From the NCBI RefSeq assembly GCF_001742165.1, contig NZ_CP016444.1:930001-994000 (forward strand): a stretch of 64,000 nucleotides of DNA, given 5' to 3'. Under the pieces are notes generated by a model that searched no databases, was not told the origin of the DNA, and saw nothing but the letters and a program-made list of their open reading frames with translations. Below are positions 1-8,657 of this stretch, one piece after another. This DNA is from Burkholderia stabilis (lineage in GTDB: Bacteria > Pseudomonadota > Gammaproteobacteria > Burkholderiales > Burkholderiaceae). Numbering within the stretch: the stretch's first letter is position 1; every line of letters starts with the position of its first letter. A program made the position numbers and the translations under genes.

Positions 1-773
1 AGACGTGCTTTCTGCAGGCGCGTGATTTTCAGATACTGCAAGGGTGAAGTCGCAGTGACGGCTTTGAACTTCGCATGAAAGCTGGCGACGCTCATATGTG
101 CTTCGTCGGCCAGCATCCCCACGCTAAGGTCACTGGAAAAGTCGCGGTGGATACGCCGCAGTGCTTGCGCGATCTGGCCAAAGTCGTTGCGGCGCATCAA
201 CGCCGCCCGCAATACGTCGCCCTGTTCGCCCGTCAGTATCCGAAAACAGATTTCACGCACGATCGAGGGACCCAGCACGTCCGCTTCGACCGTGCTGCAC
301 AACGACTTGAGCAACCGCATGACGGCATCACTCATTTCGTCAGACAAGGCAGTGGTGAAAATGCCGGTCGGTGCGGCGTCGGTTCGGCCGCAACGCGAGT
401 CGAGTAACTCCAGCAGATCGACGAGGACATCGGCATCCACGCGCACGCACACGGCGAACATCGGCGCGTCCTCGCTTGCCTCTGTTTCACATTCGAGAGG
501 CAAGGGCACGGACAGAACAAGATACTGATTGGCGTCATATGTATAGACGTGTTGACCAACGAATGCGCGTTTTCGCCCTTGGCACAGGAACACGATGCTC
601 GGCTCGTACATGATCGGCGTCCGTGCGATCGAGCGGTTCGCGCGCACGAATTTGACTGAATCGAGACGGGATTGCGTCGCCCCCTCGTTGGGCGCAAGCT
701 GGTTGAGCAAATCGAGCATGGCAGTCAGGGAACGTCCGTTCGCCTCTCCGGCTTCATGAGGGATCTTGGTCAT
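1..773 (-). CDS. AraC-family transcriptional regulator, C-terminus cut by window edge
   Basis: The minus strand is open from an ATG at 773 to the window edge (about 257 codons). The N-terminal part (MTKIPHEAGEANG..., then a cupin-like stretch with SIARTPIMYEPSIVFLCQG and FVGQHVYTYDANQYLVLS) fits the AraC_N type 1 domain. The C-terminal part shows the first AraC helix-turn-helix (DLSVGMLADEAHMSVASFHA followed by FKAVTATSPLQYLK). The second helix-turn-helix lies beyond base 1. It diverges from the alpha/beta hydrolase at 947, a usual arrangement in which the AraC protein controls the neighbouring hydrolase; that link is inference. Confidence 0.85.
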   Translation of the reverse strand, partial: MTKIPHEAGEANGRSLTAMLDLLNQLAPNEGATQSRLDSVKFVRANRSIARTPIMYEPSIVFLCQGRKRAFVGQHVYTYDANQYLVLSVPLPLECETEASEDAPMFAVCVRVDADVLVDLLELLDSRCGRTDAAPTGIFTTALSDEMSDAVMRLLKSLCSTVEADVLGPSIVREICFRILTGEQGDVLRAALMRRNDFGQIAQALRRIHRDFSSDLSVGMLADEAHMSVASFHAKFKAVTATSPLQYLKITRLQKAR

Positions 774-946
774 GGCGGTGTCTGCATCGGCGATAAACGA
801 GCAAGAATTCTTTCACATTGGCCCCGGTTCGTCTGCAGGCTTGTAGAAACAGGCAAGGTTCTTCGAGGTTTCATCATTCGCTTTTGAGCCATCGACTTCT
901 AACATTGACTCACCGGCGCCTTGCCGATTTCACTCAAGGATGAAAG

Positions 947-1861
947 ATGAAAACGAACGTGTCATTCACCAGCAACGGCCTGAAAATTGCCGGTCATCTC
1001 TACCTGCCAGACGGCTACAAGGAAGGGGAAAAACTGCCCGCGATCGTCACCAGCCACCCGTTCGGCGGCGTGAAGGAGCAGACGGCCGGACTCTATGCGC
1101 AGAAGCTTGCCGACAAGGGTTTCGTGACGCTCGCCTTCGACGCGTCCTATCAGGGCGAGAGCGAAGGGGAGCCACGCTACCTGGAAGATCCCTTTACGCG
1201 AGCCGAAGATATCAAGTCGGCCGTAACCTTCCTCGCGAACCGCGCCGAAGTCGACGCCGAACGTATCGGCGCCCTGGGCATCTGCGCCTCCGGTGGATAC
1301 GTGCCCTACACGGCGCAAACCGAACGACGCATCAAGGCCGTTGCTGCGGTAAGCGGCGCCGACATGGGGGCGCTCTTCCGCGAAGGACTCGGCGGCGGTG
1401 GCAGCAAGGAAGCGCTGCAGGCCATGCTGGAGCAATCGGGCAAAGCACGCACGGCGGAGGCGAATGGCGAGCCGGCACACCTCGAGCACATCGTGCCGAA
1501 CACGCCCGGGGAAATTACCAAGGACACGCCGACCCTGTATGCCGAGGGCACCGACTACTACCGGACACCGCGTGCGCAACATCCGAATTCGCCAAACTGG
1601 TTCGTGTTCAGGAGTGTCGATCGTATTGCCGCCTATTCGTCATACGACCGCGTCGATCTGATCTCGCCGCATCCTCTGCTGATGATCGCCGGCACGAGGG
1701 CCGACACGCGCTACTTCAGCGAATTGGCCATCGAGAAGGCCCAGGAGCCGAAGGAACTGTTCCTGATCGAAGGTGCATCGCATATCGACCTTTACGACAA
1801 GGAGGAATATGTCGGACCGGCAGTCGAGAAGCTCGGCAGTTTCTTCAAGCAATATCTGTAG
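947..1861 (+). CDS. Alpha/beta hydrolase (dienelactone-hydrolase-like / YcjY type)
   Basis: This 304-residue protein starts at the ATG at 947, preceded by a GGATGAAAG purine stretch. The nucleophile elbow is GICASGGY near residue 109, with Ser in GxxxSGG form. The acid is probably in the LLMIAGTRAD stretch and the catalytic His in GASHIDLYDK near the C-terminus. There is no signal peptide, so it is probably cytoplasmic. The family contains hydrolases of small esters and peptides, and the substrate cannot be read from sequence. It is divergent from the AraC regulator and followed by a hairpin at 1934-1961. Confidence 0.85.
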   Translation: MKTNVSFTSNGLKIAGHLYLPDGYKEGEKLPAIVTSHPFGGVKEQTAGLYAQKLADKGFVTLAFDASYQGESEGEPRYLEDPFTRAEDIKSAVTFLANRAEVDAERIGALGICASGGYVPYTAQTERRIKAVAAVSGADMGALFREGLGGGGSKEALQAMLEQSGKARTAEANGEPAHLEHIVPNTPGEITKDTPTLYAEGTDYYRTPRAQHPNSPNWFVFRSVDRIAAYSSYDRVDLISPHPLLMIAGTRADTRYFSELAIEKAQEPKELFLIEGASHIDLYDKEEYVGPAVEKLGSFFKQYL

Positions 1862-1933
1862 TCCGGGGCCCAAGCAGAACCTTTGAATCATGACAGCCGG
1901 GGATATGGCGGGGCCCCGGTCTGTCCATGCGGC

Positions 1934-1961
1934 GGCTTACCTGATATCGCTCAGGTAAGCC
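1934..1961. terminator. Hairpin between convergent genes
   Basis: A perfect 11-bp inverted repeat, GGCTTACCTGA and TCAGGTAAGCC, is separated by a 6-base loop. It lies between the hydrolase ending at 1861 and the minus-strand epimerase ending at 2164, so it could stop transcription from either side. No clear T-run follows, so intrinsic termination is likely but not certain. A second GC-rich inverted repeat (CCGGGGCC/GGCCCCGG) lies at about 1863-1919. Confidence 0.6.
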
Positions 1962-2163
1962 TACTTGCATTCAGCCTGGCGACATAGGGCCGGCCCCAAC
2001 GAGCGTCCCGAAAGAACGCCATCAAAAAGCCAGTGCTGCATTGACAGGTGGAATCGATACGTAGAGCAAAGTATCCGGTTGGCGAACGCCATGACCATCT
2101 CGCTACTTCTCGAGCACCGGATCAGGCGCGAATGGCTCACACTCGACCCGGCGCCCGGGACCC

Positions 2164-3279
2164 TCAGCGTTGAGACCCAGCGACAGCCATCCCGGCCCCG
2201 GCGTCAGCCTCGCCCGGCGCTTTGGGATGCGCGTAGGGGTGCTGGTACCGCACACCCGCGAACGGCAACGCCGCGGCGCGCGCGTTCATCTCGTCGAGCA
2301 GCGCGATGAAGGTGTCCTCTGCCGCATAGTCGAAGGGATCCCCGATCTGCTGTTCGGCCTCGATCCCGAGGGGGTGTTCGAGGTAGTGCTCGACGGTGCG
2401 CTTGATGCCTTCCTCGAAGCTGATGAGGTCGGTGTAGCCGAGCTCGCTGCGGATCTTGCCGCTGTCGATCAGCAAGTGGTGCGTCGTGGGCGGGAGGCCG
2501 GTCCTGGTGAAGTTGAGGTCCCGGTTGGCGCCCCAGAAGTAGGCGGGTCGGCCCATCTCCGGGGTGAAGTTCGCGAGTTCGACTTCGACGCCCATCACCT
2601 TCGCGATCGTGCGCACCAAGGTCGCATCGGATGGCGTGTAGGCGTCGGCAACGTTGTAGATCTGCCCCGATGATGTTTCAGGTTGATCGACGGAGAGCAG
2701 GATCGCGTTCGCAGCGTTCTCGACGTATGCCTTGGTCTCCAGGGTCAGGCCGCCATTGATGACGGGGACGTGGGTGCGCCCGTCGCGGAGGCGGCGGATG
2801 ATGCTCCACTCGCGGGGTGCGAGCTGACGGGGGCCGAACAGGCACGGATAGCGGAGGTGCGTGATGTTGTAGCGTCCGGCCAGGTGGGCGTCCATGAGGA
2901 TCTGCTCGGTCTCCACGATCTTCTCGCTGAGCTTGTGCCCAGTCTTGCGGGGGCCGTCCTCGGCGGAGGGGCGCGCCAGGTTGTCGCCGTAGGCCGCCCC
3001 GCCGACGGTGATGAGTCGTTCGCTCACACCCGCGAGCGCGTCGACGAAGAGGCGCAGGCGCCCGTAGGTCGCCACGACGAGGTCGTAACGATGGCCCTTG
3101 AGCGCCTCGGTCAGGCCTTCGAGGAAGTTCGGATCGGTGTGAATGTGCGGCACGTCGTCGGGCAGGTCGATCTCGTGCCGCCCTGTGTGCAGGATGGTGG
3201 TCTCGTAGCCGCGCTGCCGCAGCCCCTCGACGATGAACGGGCCGGTGGGGCCGGTGCCCCCGATGACAAGTGCCTTCAT
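2164..3279 (-). CDS. NAD(P)-dependent epimerase/dehydratase (extended SDR)
   Basis: This 371-residue protein begins MKALVIGGTGPTGPFIVEGL, a Rossmann GxxGxxG nucleotide-binding start. It continues with YDLVVATYGRLRLFVDAL and LRYPCLFGPRQLAPREWSII, typical of the extended short-chain dehydrogenase (epimerase) family. The usual YxxxK motif is not obvious at the expected place, so the catalytic details are unclear. Its start overlaps the stop of the upstream CoA-transferase gene (ATGA at 3276-3279), so the two are probably translated together. A role in the same acyl-CoA pathway as its neighbours is inferred from the operon. Confidence 0.8.
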   Translation of the reverse strand: MKALVIGGTGPTGPFIVEGLRQRGYETTILHTGRHEIDLPDDVPHIHTDPNFLEGLTEALKGHRYDLVVATYGRLRLFVDALAGVSERLITVGGAAYGDNLARPSAEDGPRKTGHKLSEKIVETEQILMDAHLAGRYNITHLRYPCLFGPRQLAPREWSIIRRLRDGRTHVPVINGGLTLETKAYVENAANAILLSVDQPETSSGQIYNVADAYTPSDATLVRTIAKVMGVEVELANFTPEMGRPAYFWGANRDLNFTRTGLPPTTHHLLIDSGKIRSELGYTDLISFEEGIKRTVEHYLEHPLGIEAEQQIGDPFDYAAEDTFIALLDEMNARAAALPFAGVRYQHPYAHPKAPGEADAGAGMAVAGSQR

Positions 3280-4559
3280 GATGTTGTCTCCGTGTGGTTC
3301 TGCTGCTGGGTGAATGCTTCCCGGGCGATGCCGGCGCTCGTCAGCGACGCGATCTCCGCATCGTCAAACCCGGCTTCGCGCAAGATCTCGGCGGTGTGCT
3401 CACCGAGCGCGGGCGCGTAGCCGCGAGGGCCCGTGGGCGCCGCCGCGAAACGGATCGGGTTGTTGGGCACGCGGTATTCGCCGTGGATCGGGTGGTTGAG
3501 GGTGGTGAGGGATTCGTTGGCGATGGCTTGTGGATCCTCGATCGCGTCTTCGAGCGCGTGGATCGGACCGCAAGGCACGCCGGCGGCTTCGAGCGCTGCG
3601 AGCCAGTAATCGGCGGGCTGCGTCGCGAAGATCGCTTCGAGTCGACCGCACAGTTCCGAGCGATGGGTGACGCGGCCGGTGTTCGTGGCGAAGCGCGGAT
3701 CGTGGAAGTCGCCGTAGCGATCGAGCAAGGGCAGCATCTTCTGCCAGAACTTGTCGTTCATGCAGGCGAGGATGAAGTGCTTCTGGTCGGCGCCGAGGAA
3801 CGGCTGATAGGGTACGAGCTGCGGGTGCCCGCCGCCCTGACGGCGGAACGGCACGCGCGTTTTGTCGTACACCGTCAAGTAGTTCGCGAAGCTGGCGATC
3901 ATGCCGTCGAGCAGGTTCACCGTGACCTTGTCGCCCTGGCCGGTCCGGTCGCGCAACCGCAGCGCGGCGCAGACGCCGAAGCCGAGCAGGTAGGAAGCGA
4001 CGAAATCGGCGATCGGCACGCCGACCTTCACGGGGCCTCCGCCGATCTCGCCGGTGACGCCCATGATCCCGCTCATGGCCTGCGCGAGGATGTCCATGCC
4101 GGGCAGGTGCGCACGCGGTCCGGTCTCACCGAATGCGGTGATGGAGCAGTAGATGAGGCGATCGTTGATCTTGCGCAGGGACTCGTAGTCGATGCCCATG
4201 CGCTGCACGGCGTCGGGCCTGAATGCGACGGCGAACACGTCGGCCTCCTTGACGAGCCGGGTGAGCACCTCGAAGCCGCGTTCGCTCTTGAGGTTCAGCG
4301 CGATGGAGCGTTTGCTGCGGTTCACACCGTAGAAGTAGGCACTTTCGCCCTCGCCGAATGCGTCGTCGACGTAGCGGAAAGTGTCGCCCTCGAGCGGCTC
4401 GACCTTGATGACGTCGGCGCCGAGATCGCCCAGCAGCGAGGTGCAGTAGGGGCCGGCGCCCACCTGGGTGAGATCGACTACGCGAACGCCGCTCAGGGGC
4501 AGTGCGCCGCTTTCGGCGCCGCCGATGGTGAAGGGAATGTGGTCTGCCGGGTTGGGCAT
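3276..4559 (-). CDS. Class III CoA-transferase (CaiB/BaiF family)
   Basis: This 427-residue protein has the family features in order: LSGVRVVDLTQVGAGPYCT near residue 22, LGDLGADVIKVEPLEGDTFR, NRSKRSIALNLKSERG and the catalytic Asp in LPGMDILAQAMSG (about Asp156). Such enzymes move CoA from an acyl-CoA donor to a carboxylic acid acceptor; the acceptor here is unknown. It overlaps the downstream epimerase by four bases and lies 71 bases after the acetyl-CoA hydrolase family gene, so the three probably form one operon with the large regulator upstream. Confidence 0.9.
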   Translation of the reverse strand: MPNPADHIPFTIGGAESGALPLSGVRVVDLTQVGAGPYCTSLLGDLGADVIKVEPLEGDTFRYVDDAFGEGESAYFYGVNRSKRSIALNLKSERGFEVLTRLVKEADVFAVAFRPDAVQRMGIDYESLRKINDRLIYCSITAFGETGPRAHLPGMDILAQAMSGIMGVTGEIGGGPVKVGVPIADFVASYLLGFGVCAALRLRDRTGQGDKVTVNLLDGMIASFANYLTVYDKTRVPFRRQGGGHPQLVPYQPFLGADQKHFILACMNDKFWQKMLPLLDRYGDFHDPRFATNTGRVTHRSELCGRLEAIFATQPADYWLAALEAAGVPCGPIHALEDAIEDPQAIANESLTTLNHPIHGEYRVPNNPIRFAAAPTGPRGYAPALGEHTAEILREAGFDDAEIASLTSAGIAREAFTQQQNHTETTS

Positions 4560-4630
4560 GTCGGACTCCTCGTCGTGCTGATGTCGGGTGTGATCAGTGT
4601 GCTTGGTGTGCGCTGGTGCGTGGCCGGCGG

Positions 4631-5953
4631 TCAGGATCGGCGCGCCTCGCGCAGCGCGTCGCGATGTTCGGGGGCGGCAATCCCGATCAGGCGCTCCGCG
4701 CGTTCCGCGACGGTGGTGCCCTGCAGGTCGGCGACGCCGTATTCGGTGATCACCATGTCGATGTCGCTCTGCAACGAGGTGACGGGTCCGCTGAGCGTGG
4801 AGACGATCTGGGGGCCGCCTTTGGGGCCGCGCGCCGGCATTGCAACGATCGCAAGGCCTGATGACGCGATGCGGGTCGCGCGGAAGGTGTCGACCTGGCT
4901 GCCGAGCGCACCGATGTACTGGCCGCCGACGACTTCAGAATTGACCTGCCCGAGCAGGTCGACTTCGAGGGCGGAGTTCACCGCGATGAAGGGATTGCAC
5001 GACGCGACGGCCTCTGACGCCGTCAGATCGGTGATGGGCACGAAGCGGATCCGGTCGTGTCGCGCGACGAATTCGTAGAGCTCGGCGCTGCCGAGTGCCA
5101 TGCCCGCAACGCAGGCGTCTTCACCACTCGCCAGTGCCCCCGACGCATCGAGGTCGAGCAGCCAGTCTCCGACGAGGCCGGATCGTACGCGCAGCTCGCG
5201 GTGCTCGCGGAGTGCGCGGCCGATCGCCGTCGCCAGTGCGCCGATGCCGAGCTGTATCGAGGCGCCGTCGGGCACGACGGATGCGACGTTACGCGCGATC
5301 GCGTGGTCGATGTCCGAAAGTGCGCGGGCGGGGGTGCCCTCCAGCGGTCGATCTGTCGCGAACCACGCGGTGATCTGCGAGCGGTGCAATCGCCACTTCG
5401 TGCGTGTCGAGGGCATGTTCTCGTTGATCTCGGCGATGATGACGGGGCCGGGACGGTCAGCGGTTCCTGCTGGTGCGGCTGCCGGAGCTGCCTGCGCGGC
5501 CTTCGCGACGTAATCGACGGAGGTGCCGAAGCTGTGGTATCCGTCCGGGTCGGCCGGGGGCAACTGCAGCAGGATCACATCCGGCTGAAATGCGCCAGTG
5601 GTGACGAGCCGCTCGAAGTGGCTGTAGTGGTTGGGAAGAATGTCGATCTCGCCCGAGCGCGCCAGGCTACGCAGCGGGCCATGCGCGGAGTAGGTGGCCA
5701 CTCGCGGCTTGCCGCGCGTCACGCGCTTCCAGTCGTCTGAGAGCGCGTACCCGCATACCACGGTGAGATTCGCGATCTGCTGCGATGCGTTGATGAGTTG
5801 TGCGACTAGTTCGTGCGGCTCGGCAGCAGCCTGACCGACCAGCACGGTGTCGTTCGGTCGCAGATAATCGGCCAGCGAGAATTCGGAGGAGGCGTGCGTT
5901 GGTGCGGTCATGGGTGCGTGCGTCGGAGCGATCATGGATGTCATGTTATCCAT
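4631..5953 (-). CDS. Acetyl-CoA hydrolase/transferase family protein (Cat1-like) with altered active-site motif
   Basis: The 440-residue protein matches the two-domain acetyl-CoA hydrolase/4-hydroxybutyrate CoA-transferase family: SFGTSVDYV, then GASIQLGIGALATAIGRAL, then NSALEVDLLGQVNSEVVGGQ, then MVITEYGVADLQG. In well-studied members the catalytic Glu sits in an HTE motif after the GIGA segment. Here the matching stretch is LRVRSGLVGDWLL (about 254-266), with no Glu. It may be a different subfamily or use other chemistry. The start is uncertain because several ATGs lie in a short MIAPTHAPMTAPTHA repeat at the N-terminus. Confidence 0.8.
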   Translation of the reverse strand: MDNMTSMIAPTHAPMTAPTHASSEFSLADYLRPNDTVLVGQAAAEPHELVAQLINASQQIANLTVVCGYALSDDWKRVTRGKPRVATYSAHGPLRSLARSGEIDILPNHYSHFERLVTTGAFQPDVILLQLPPADPDGYHSFGTSVDYVAKAAQAAPAAAPAGTADRPGPVIIAEINENMPSTRTKWRLHRSQITAWFATDRPLEGTPARALSDIDHAIARNVASVVPDGASIQLGIGALATAIGRALREHRELRVRSGLVGDWLLDLDASGALASGEDACVAGMALGSAELYEFVARHDRIRFVPITDLTASEAVASCNPFIAVNSALEVDLLGQVNSEVVGGQYIGALGSQVDTFRATRIASSGLAIVAMPARGPKGGPQIVSTLSGPVTSLQSDIDMVITEYGVADLQGTTVAERAERLIGIAAPEHRDALREARRS

Positions 5954-5972
5954 GCGTGTTGCCGCGCGCGCC

Positions 5973-6104
5973 GGGAGAAATACCTGAATCGCTCCCCGAG
6001 TTCATACGTGTATGCGTGCCGCCTGGCGACGCACGAGGGGAGAAATACCTGAATCGTTCCCCGATGCTTATTCGTGTGTGCGCTGCCGCTTGGCGACCCA
6101 CGCG
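5973..6104. repeat. Two tandem ~65-bp direct repeats overlapping a gene 3' end
   Basis: Two head-to-tail copies begin with GGGAGAAATACCTGAATCG at 5973 and 6038 and continue with a GTGTATGCG / GCCGCCTGGCGAC-like tail. The tail of the second copy is the last codons of the LuxR-type gene (C-terminus VAKRQRTHE). Each copy can fold as a small hairpin, GGGAG pairing with CTCCC or TTCCC around a 14-base loop, so it may also serve as the terminator of that gene. Confidence 0.65.
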
Positions 6105-8464
6105 GCCACCTTTGCGCGGGATCGGAAGCCGAGCTTGGCGAGGATGCGCTCCACGTGCCCCTCGGCGGTACGCTGGGCGATCACGAGTCGCTCCGCGATC
6201 TGCCGGTTGCTGAGCCCCTCGGCGATGAGGGCCGCGACTTCGGCCTCGCGCCGGGTGAGTCCCTCGGCAATCAGTGCTTTGGCGGCGTCGGCCGGCCGGG
6301 GCGCGAGCGCTTCTGTCGGGATGAGGCCGGGTGCGGGCTCGGCAGCAAGCTCAGGTGCGTCGCCGATGGCATAGCGAGCCGCGTCGGCCACCGAGAACGC
6401 GGCACCGTGATCGAATGCGGCGCGATAGCGCGCCTCGCCGAGTGCCGTCCGGATCTGCGCGTCGACGGTGTCGGTGCCGAGACTGCGCACGACGGCCTGC
6501 GGAAACGGCGCCGCGGCTCTGCGCCACGCGGCGTGGGCGGCCCCCTTCAGGGTCGCCGCGTGCTCGGCCTGTCCGAGTGCGGCGGCGGTCAGCGCCAATC
6601 CTTCGCAGCACATTGCGATGCCCTCTACGAAACCGCGAGCTTCGTAGAGGGGCAGCGCCTCCCGCAGGCGGGCCGAGGCGAGTTGCTGATCGCCGGTGCG
6701 CCAAAGGCAGAAGCCGTCGATCCACAGCCCGCTCGCGATGCGGTACGGAGATCCGTGCTCTTGCGCGAGCGCAAGAGACGCGCGGGCGAATTCGGCGGCG
6801 CGCTCGTCGTGCATGCCTAGTGCGGTGACCGCTGCGCGGTAAAGCGCGTCGCAAGCGCCCGCGAGATTGCCCGAGGCGGTGCAGAGGGCGACCGCTGCTT
6901 CGGAGAGCCGGAGCGTGCGAGCGCGATCTCCGCCGTGAAAGCTTGCGCGCGCGATGCCGCACGCGGCGTCCGCCGCAACGCCGGGCAACTCCAGGGCATC
7001 GGCGAGGTCGGCAGCCTCGCGCGCGCGCTGCTCGGCTTCGTCGCCGTTGCCCATGAGCGACGCCGCATAGCTGCACGCGACGAGCGCGCGTGCGCGGGTC
7101 TCGCTCGGGGCGCGGTCATGCTCGAGCGCAGCGGCGAGCCAGCGGTGCTCCTCGACGACGTAGCTCGCGCCGACCCGGTAAAGCTGGAGGGGCGCGACGA
7201 TCGCCATCACCGACGCGTAATCGTGCAGTTCGGCGCTGCAGTACTCGGCAGCCGCTCGAAGGTTCGCGTGCTCTTCGCGTACGCGCCGCGCCCACTCCAT
7301 CTCGCGGGGGCTGAAGTACGCTGTCTCGCCGCGCCCGGCCAGCGTTCTGAAGTAGTCGAGGTGATGCTGCCTGAACTGCGCTTCCTCGCCGGCTTCCCGC
7401 AACCGCTGAATCCCGAATTCGCGAAGCAGGCCGAGCATTTTCAGCCGTGACGTTCCACCGCCCGGGCCTCCCTCGCGGGTCAGGATGGACTTGTCGACCA
7501 GCCCGGTGAGCAGATCGAAGATCTGCTCGCGCACGATCGGCCCGCCGCTGCAGACGTCCTCTGCCGCATCGACGGTGAAGCCGTCGGCGAACACCGAGAG
7601 ACGCGCCCACAGCACCTGCTCGGGCGCGGAGCACAACGCGTAGCTCCAGGCCACCGTCGACTCGAGGGTGCGATGACGCTCGGGCGTCGTTCGAAGCGTG
7701 CTTGCGAGTGCCCGGAGGGAGCCGTCGAGTCGCTCGAGAATCATTTCGAGCGAGAAGGCACGCAGCCGCGCTGCCGCGAGCTCGATCGCCAGGGGAATCC
7801 CCTCCAGGCGATGGCAGATCCGGTACAGCAGATCCCGGTTGGAGTGGTCGATGGCGAACCCGGGCAGCGCCGCCGCCGCGCGGTCCGCGAACAGCAAGAC
7901 CGAGTCCGGGATTGCTGGGGATCCTGCCCCCGCGGGAGCAGGATCATCGCGGTTCGCCATCGTTTCATCGGCCGGCGGTGCTGCAAGCGGTGGTATCGGG
8001 AGCACGCGTTCCCCGGGCACGCCTAGCACCTGCCGACTTGTCGTGAGCACGCGAAGCTCGGGTGCGGCCGCAAGCAGATCGTGCAGCAGTAGGGCGACCG
8101 GCTCGATCAGGTGCTCGCAGTTGTCGACGACGAGCAGCATGTGCTCTCCGGGCAGGTGCTCGGCGAGGTCCCCGGCGGTCTCGGTCGGGGTGTGAAAGAG
8201 GCCGAGCCTCGATCCGATCACCGATGGGAGCAGGTCGCCATCGGTGATATCCGTGAGATCGACGAACCAAACGCCGTCGCGAAAGACGTGCCGGTGCTCG
8301 GCGGCGATCTGCCTGGCAAGGCGGGTCTTGCCGACCCCGCCAGAGCCAATCAGGGTCAGCAGGCGAGTCGAGACCAGCAGCGTGCGCACCTTCTCAAGCT
8401 CGGCGGTGCGACCGATGAAGCTCGACACATCGGCCGGCAGGTTGCCCTGGTCAGGCGAACGCAT
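6068..8464 (-). CDS. Large LuxR-family regulator with NB-ARC-type ATPase domain
   Basis: This 798-residue regulator has an N-terminal ATPase domain: SSFIGRTAELEKVRTLL, Walker A GSGGVGKTRLARQIA near residue 42, Walker B MLLVVDNCEHL, and LRVLTTSRQVLGVPGE. A long helical, TPR-like middle follows, then a C-terminal LuxR helix-turn-helix (LTRREAEVAALIAEGLSNRQ, then IAERLVIAQRTAEGHVERIL). Such proteins are ligand- or ATP-controlled activators. It reads toward the CoA-transferase genes and diverges from the esterase at 8658, so it probably controls one or both. The family is especially common in actinobacteria, which may hint at the origin of the block. Confidence 0.88.
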   Translation of the reverse strand: MRSPDQGNLPADVSSFIGRTAELEKVRTLLVSTRLLTLIGSGGVGKTRLARQIAAEHRHVFRDGVWFVDLTDITDGDLLPSVIGSRLGLFHTPTETAGDLAEHLPGEHMLLVVDNCEHLIEPVALLLHDLLAAAPELRVLTTSRQVLGVPGERVLPIPPLAAPPADETMANRDDPAPAGAGSPAIPDSVLLFADRAAAALPGFAIDHSNRDLLYRICHRLEGIPLAIELAAARLRAFSLEMILERLDGSLRALASTLRTTPERHRTLESTVAWSYALCSAPEQVLWARLSVFADGFTVDAAEDVCSGGPIVREQIFDLLTGLVDKSILTREGGPGGGTSRLKMLGLLREFGIQRLREAGEEAQFRQHHLDYFRTLAGRGETAYFSPREMEWARRVREEHANLRAAAEYCSAELHDYASVMAIVAPLQLYRVGASYVVEEHRWLAAALEHDRAPSETRARALVACSYAASLMGNGDEAEQRAREAADLADALELPGVAADAACGIARASFHGGDRARTLRLSEAAVALCTASGNLAGACDALYRAAVTALGMHDERAAEFARASLALAQEHGSPYRIASGLWIDGFCLWRTGDQQLASARLREALPLYEARGFVEGIAMCCEGLALTAAALGQAEHAATLKGAAHAAWRRAAAPFPQAVVRSLGTDTVDAQIRTALGEARYRAAFDHGAAFSVADAARYAIGDAPELAAEPAPGLIPTEALAPRPADAAKALIAEGLTRREAEVAALIAEGLSNRQIAERLVIAQRTAEGHVERILAKLGFRSRAKVAAWVAKRQRTHE

Positions 8465-8657
8465 GCTCGCTCCGGCGCCGGCGGCGCTGCAGGTGTCGGT
8501 GCGGATGCCGCATCCGTTGCTTCATGCGGCCAGTGGGTAAACGGCAAGTCGTCATCTATCTAACACTAGGTAGAATGCTTTATATTGCGAGATGCTCGTA
8601 GCCGAGATCCAGCAGCGTACGGGTCTCTCTCATGGGAAGTGACGAAAGGAGTATCGA
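8465..8657. promoter_or_regulatory. Divergent promoter region with an inverted repeat
   Basis: This region separates the divergent LuxR-type regulator and esterase. It holds a locally AT-rich stretch with an imperfect inverted repeat, CTATCTA-ACAC-TAGGTAG (8556-8573, one mismatch), and a TATATT box just after it. The repeat is a plausible operator for the divergent pair. The esterase ribosome-binding site AAAGGAG is at about 8644-8650. Confidence 0.4.

Noticed and set aside
3294..5078. 594-codon open frame on the plus strand across the CoA-transferase genes
   Set aside because: It is antisense to three clear enzymes, has no ribosome-binding site or family motif, and is explained by high GC in the third codon position of the minus-strand genes.
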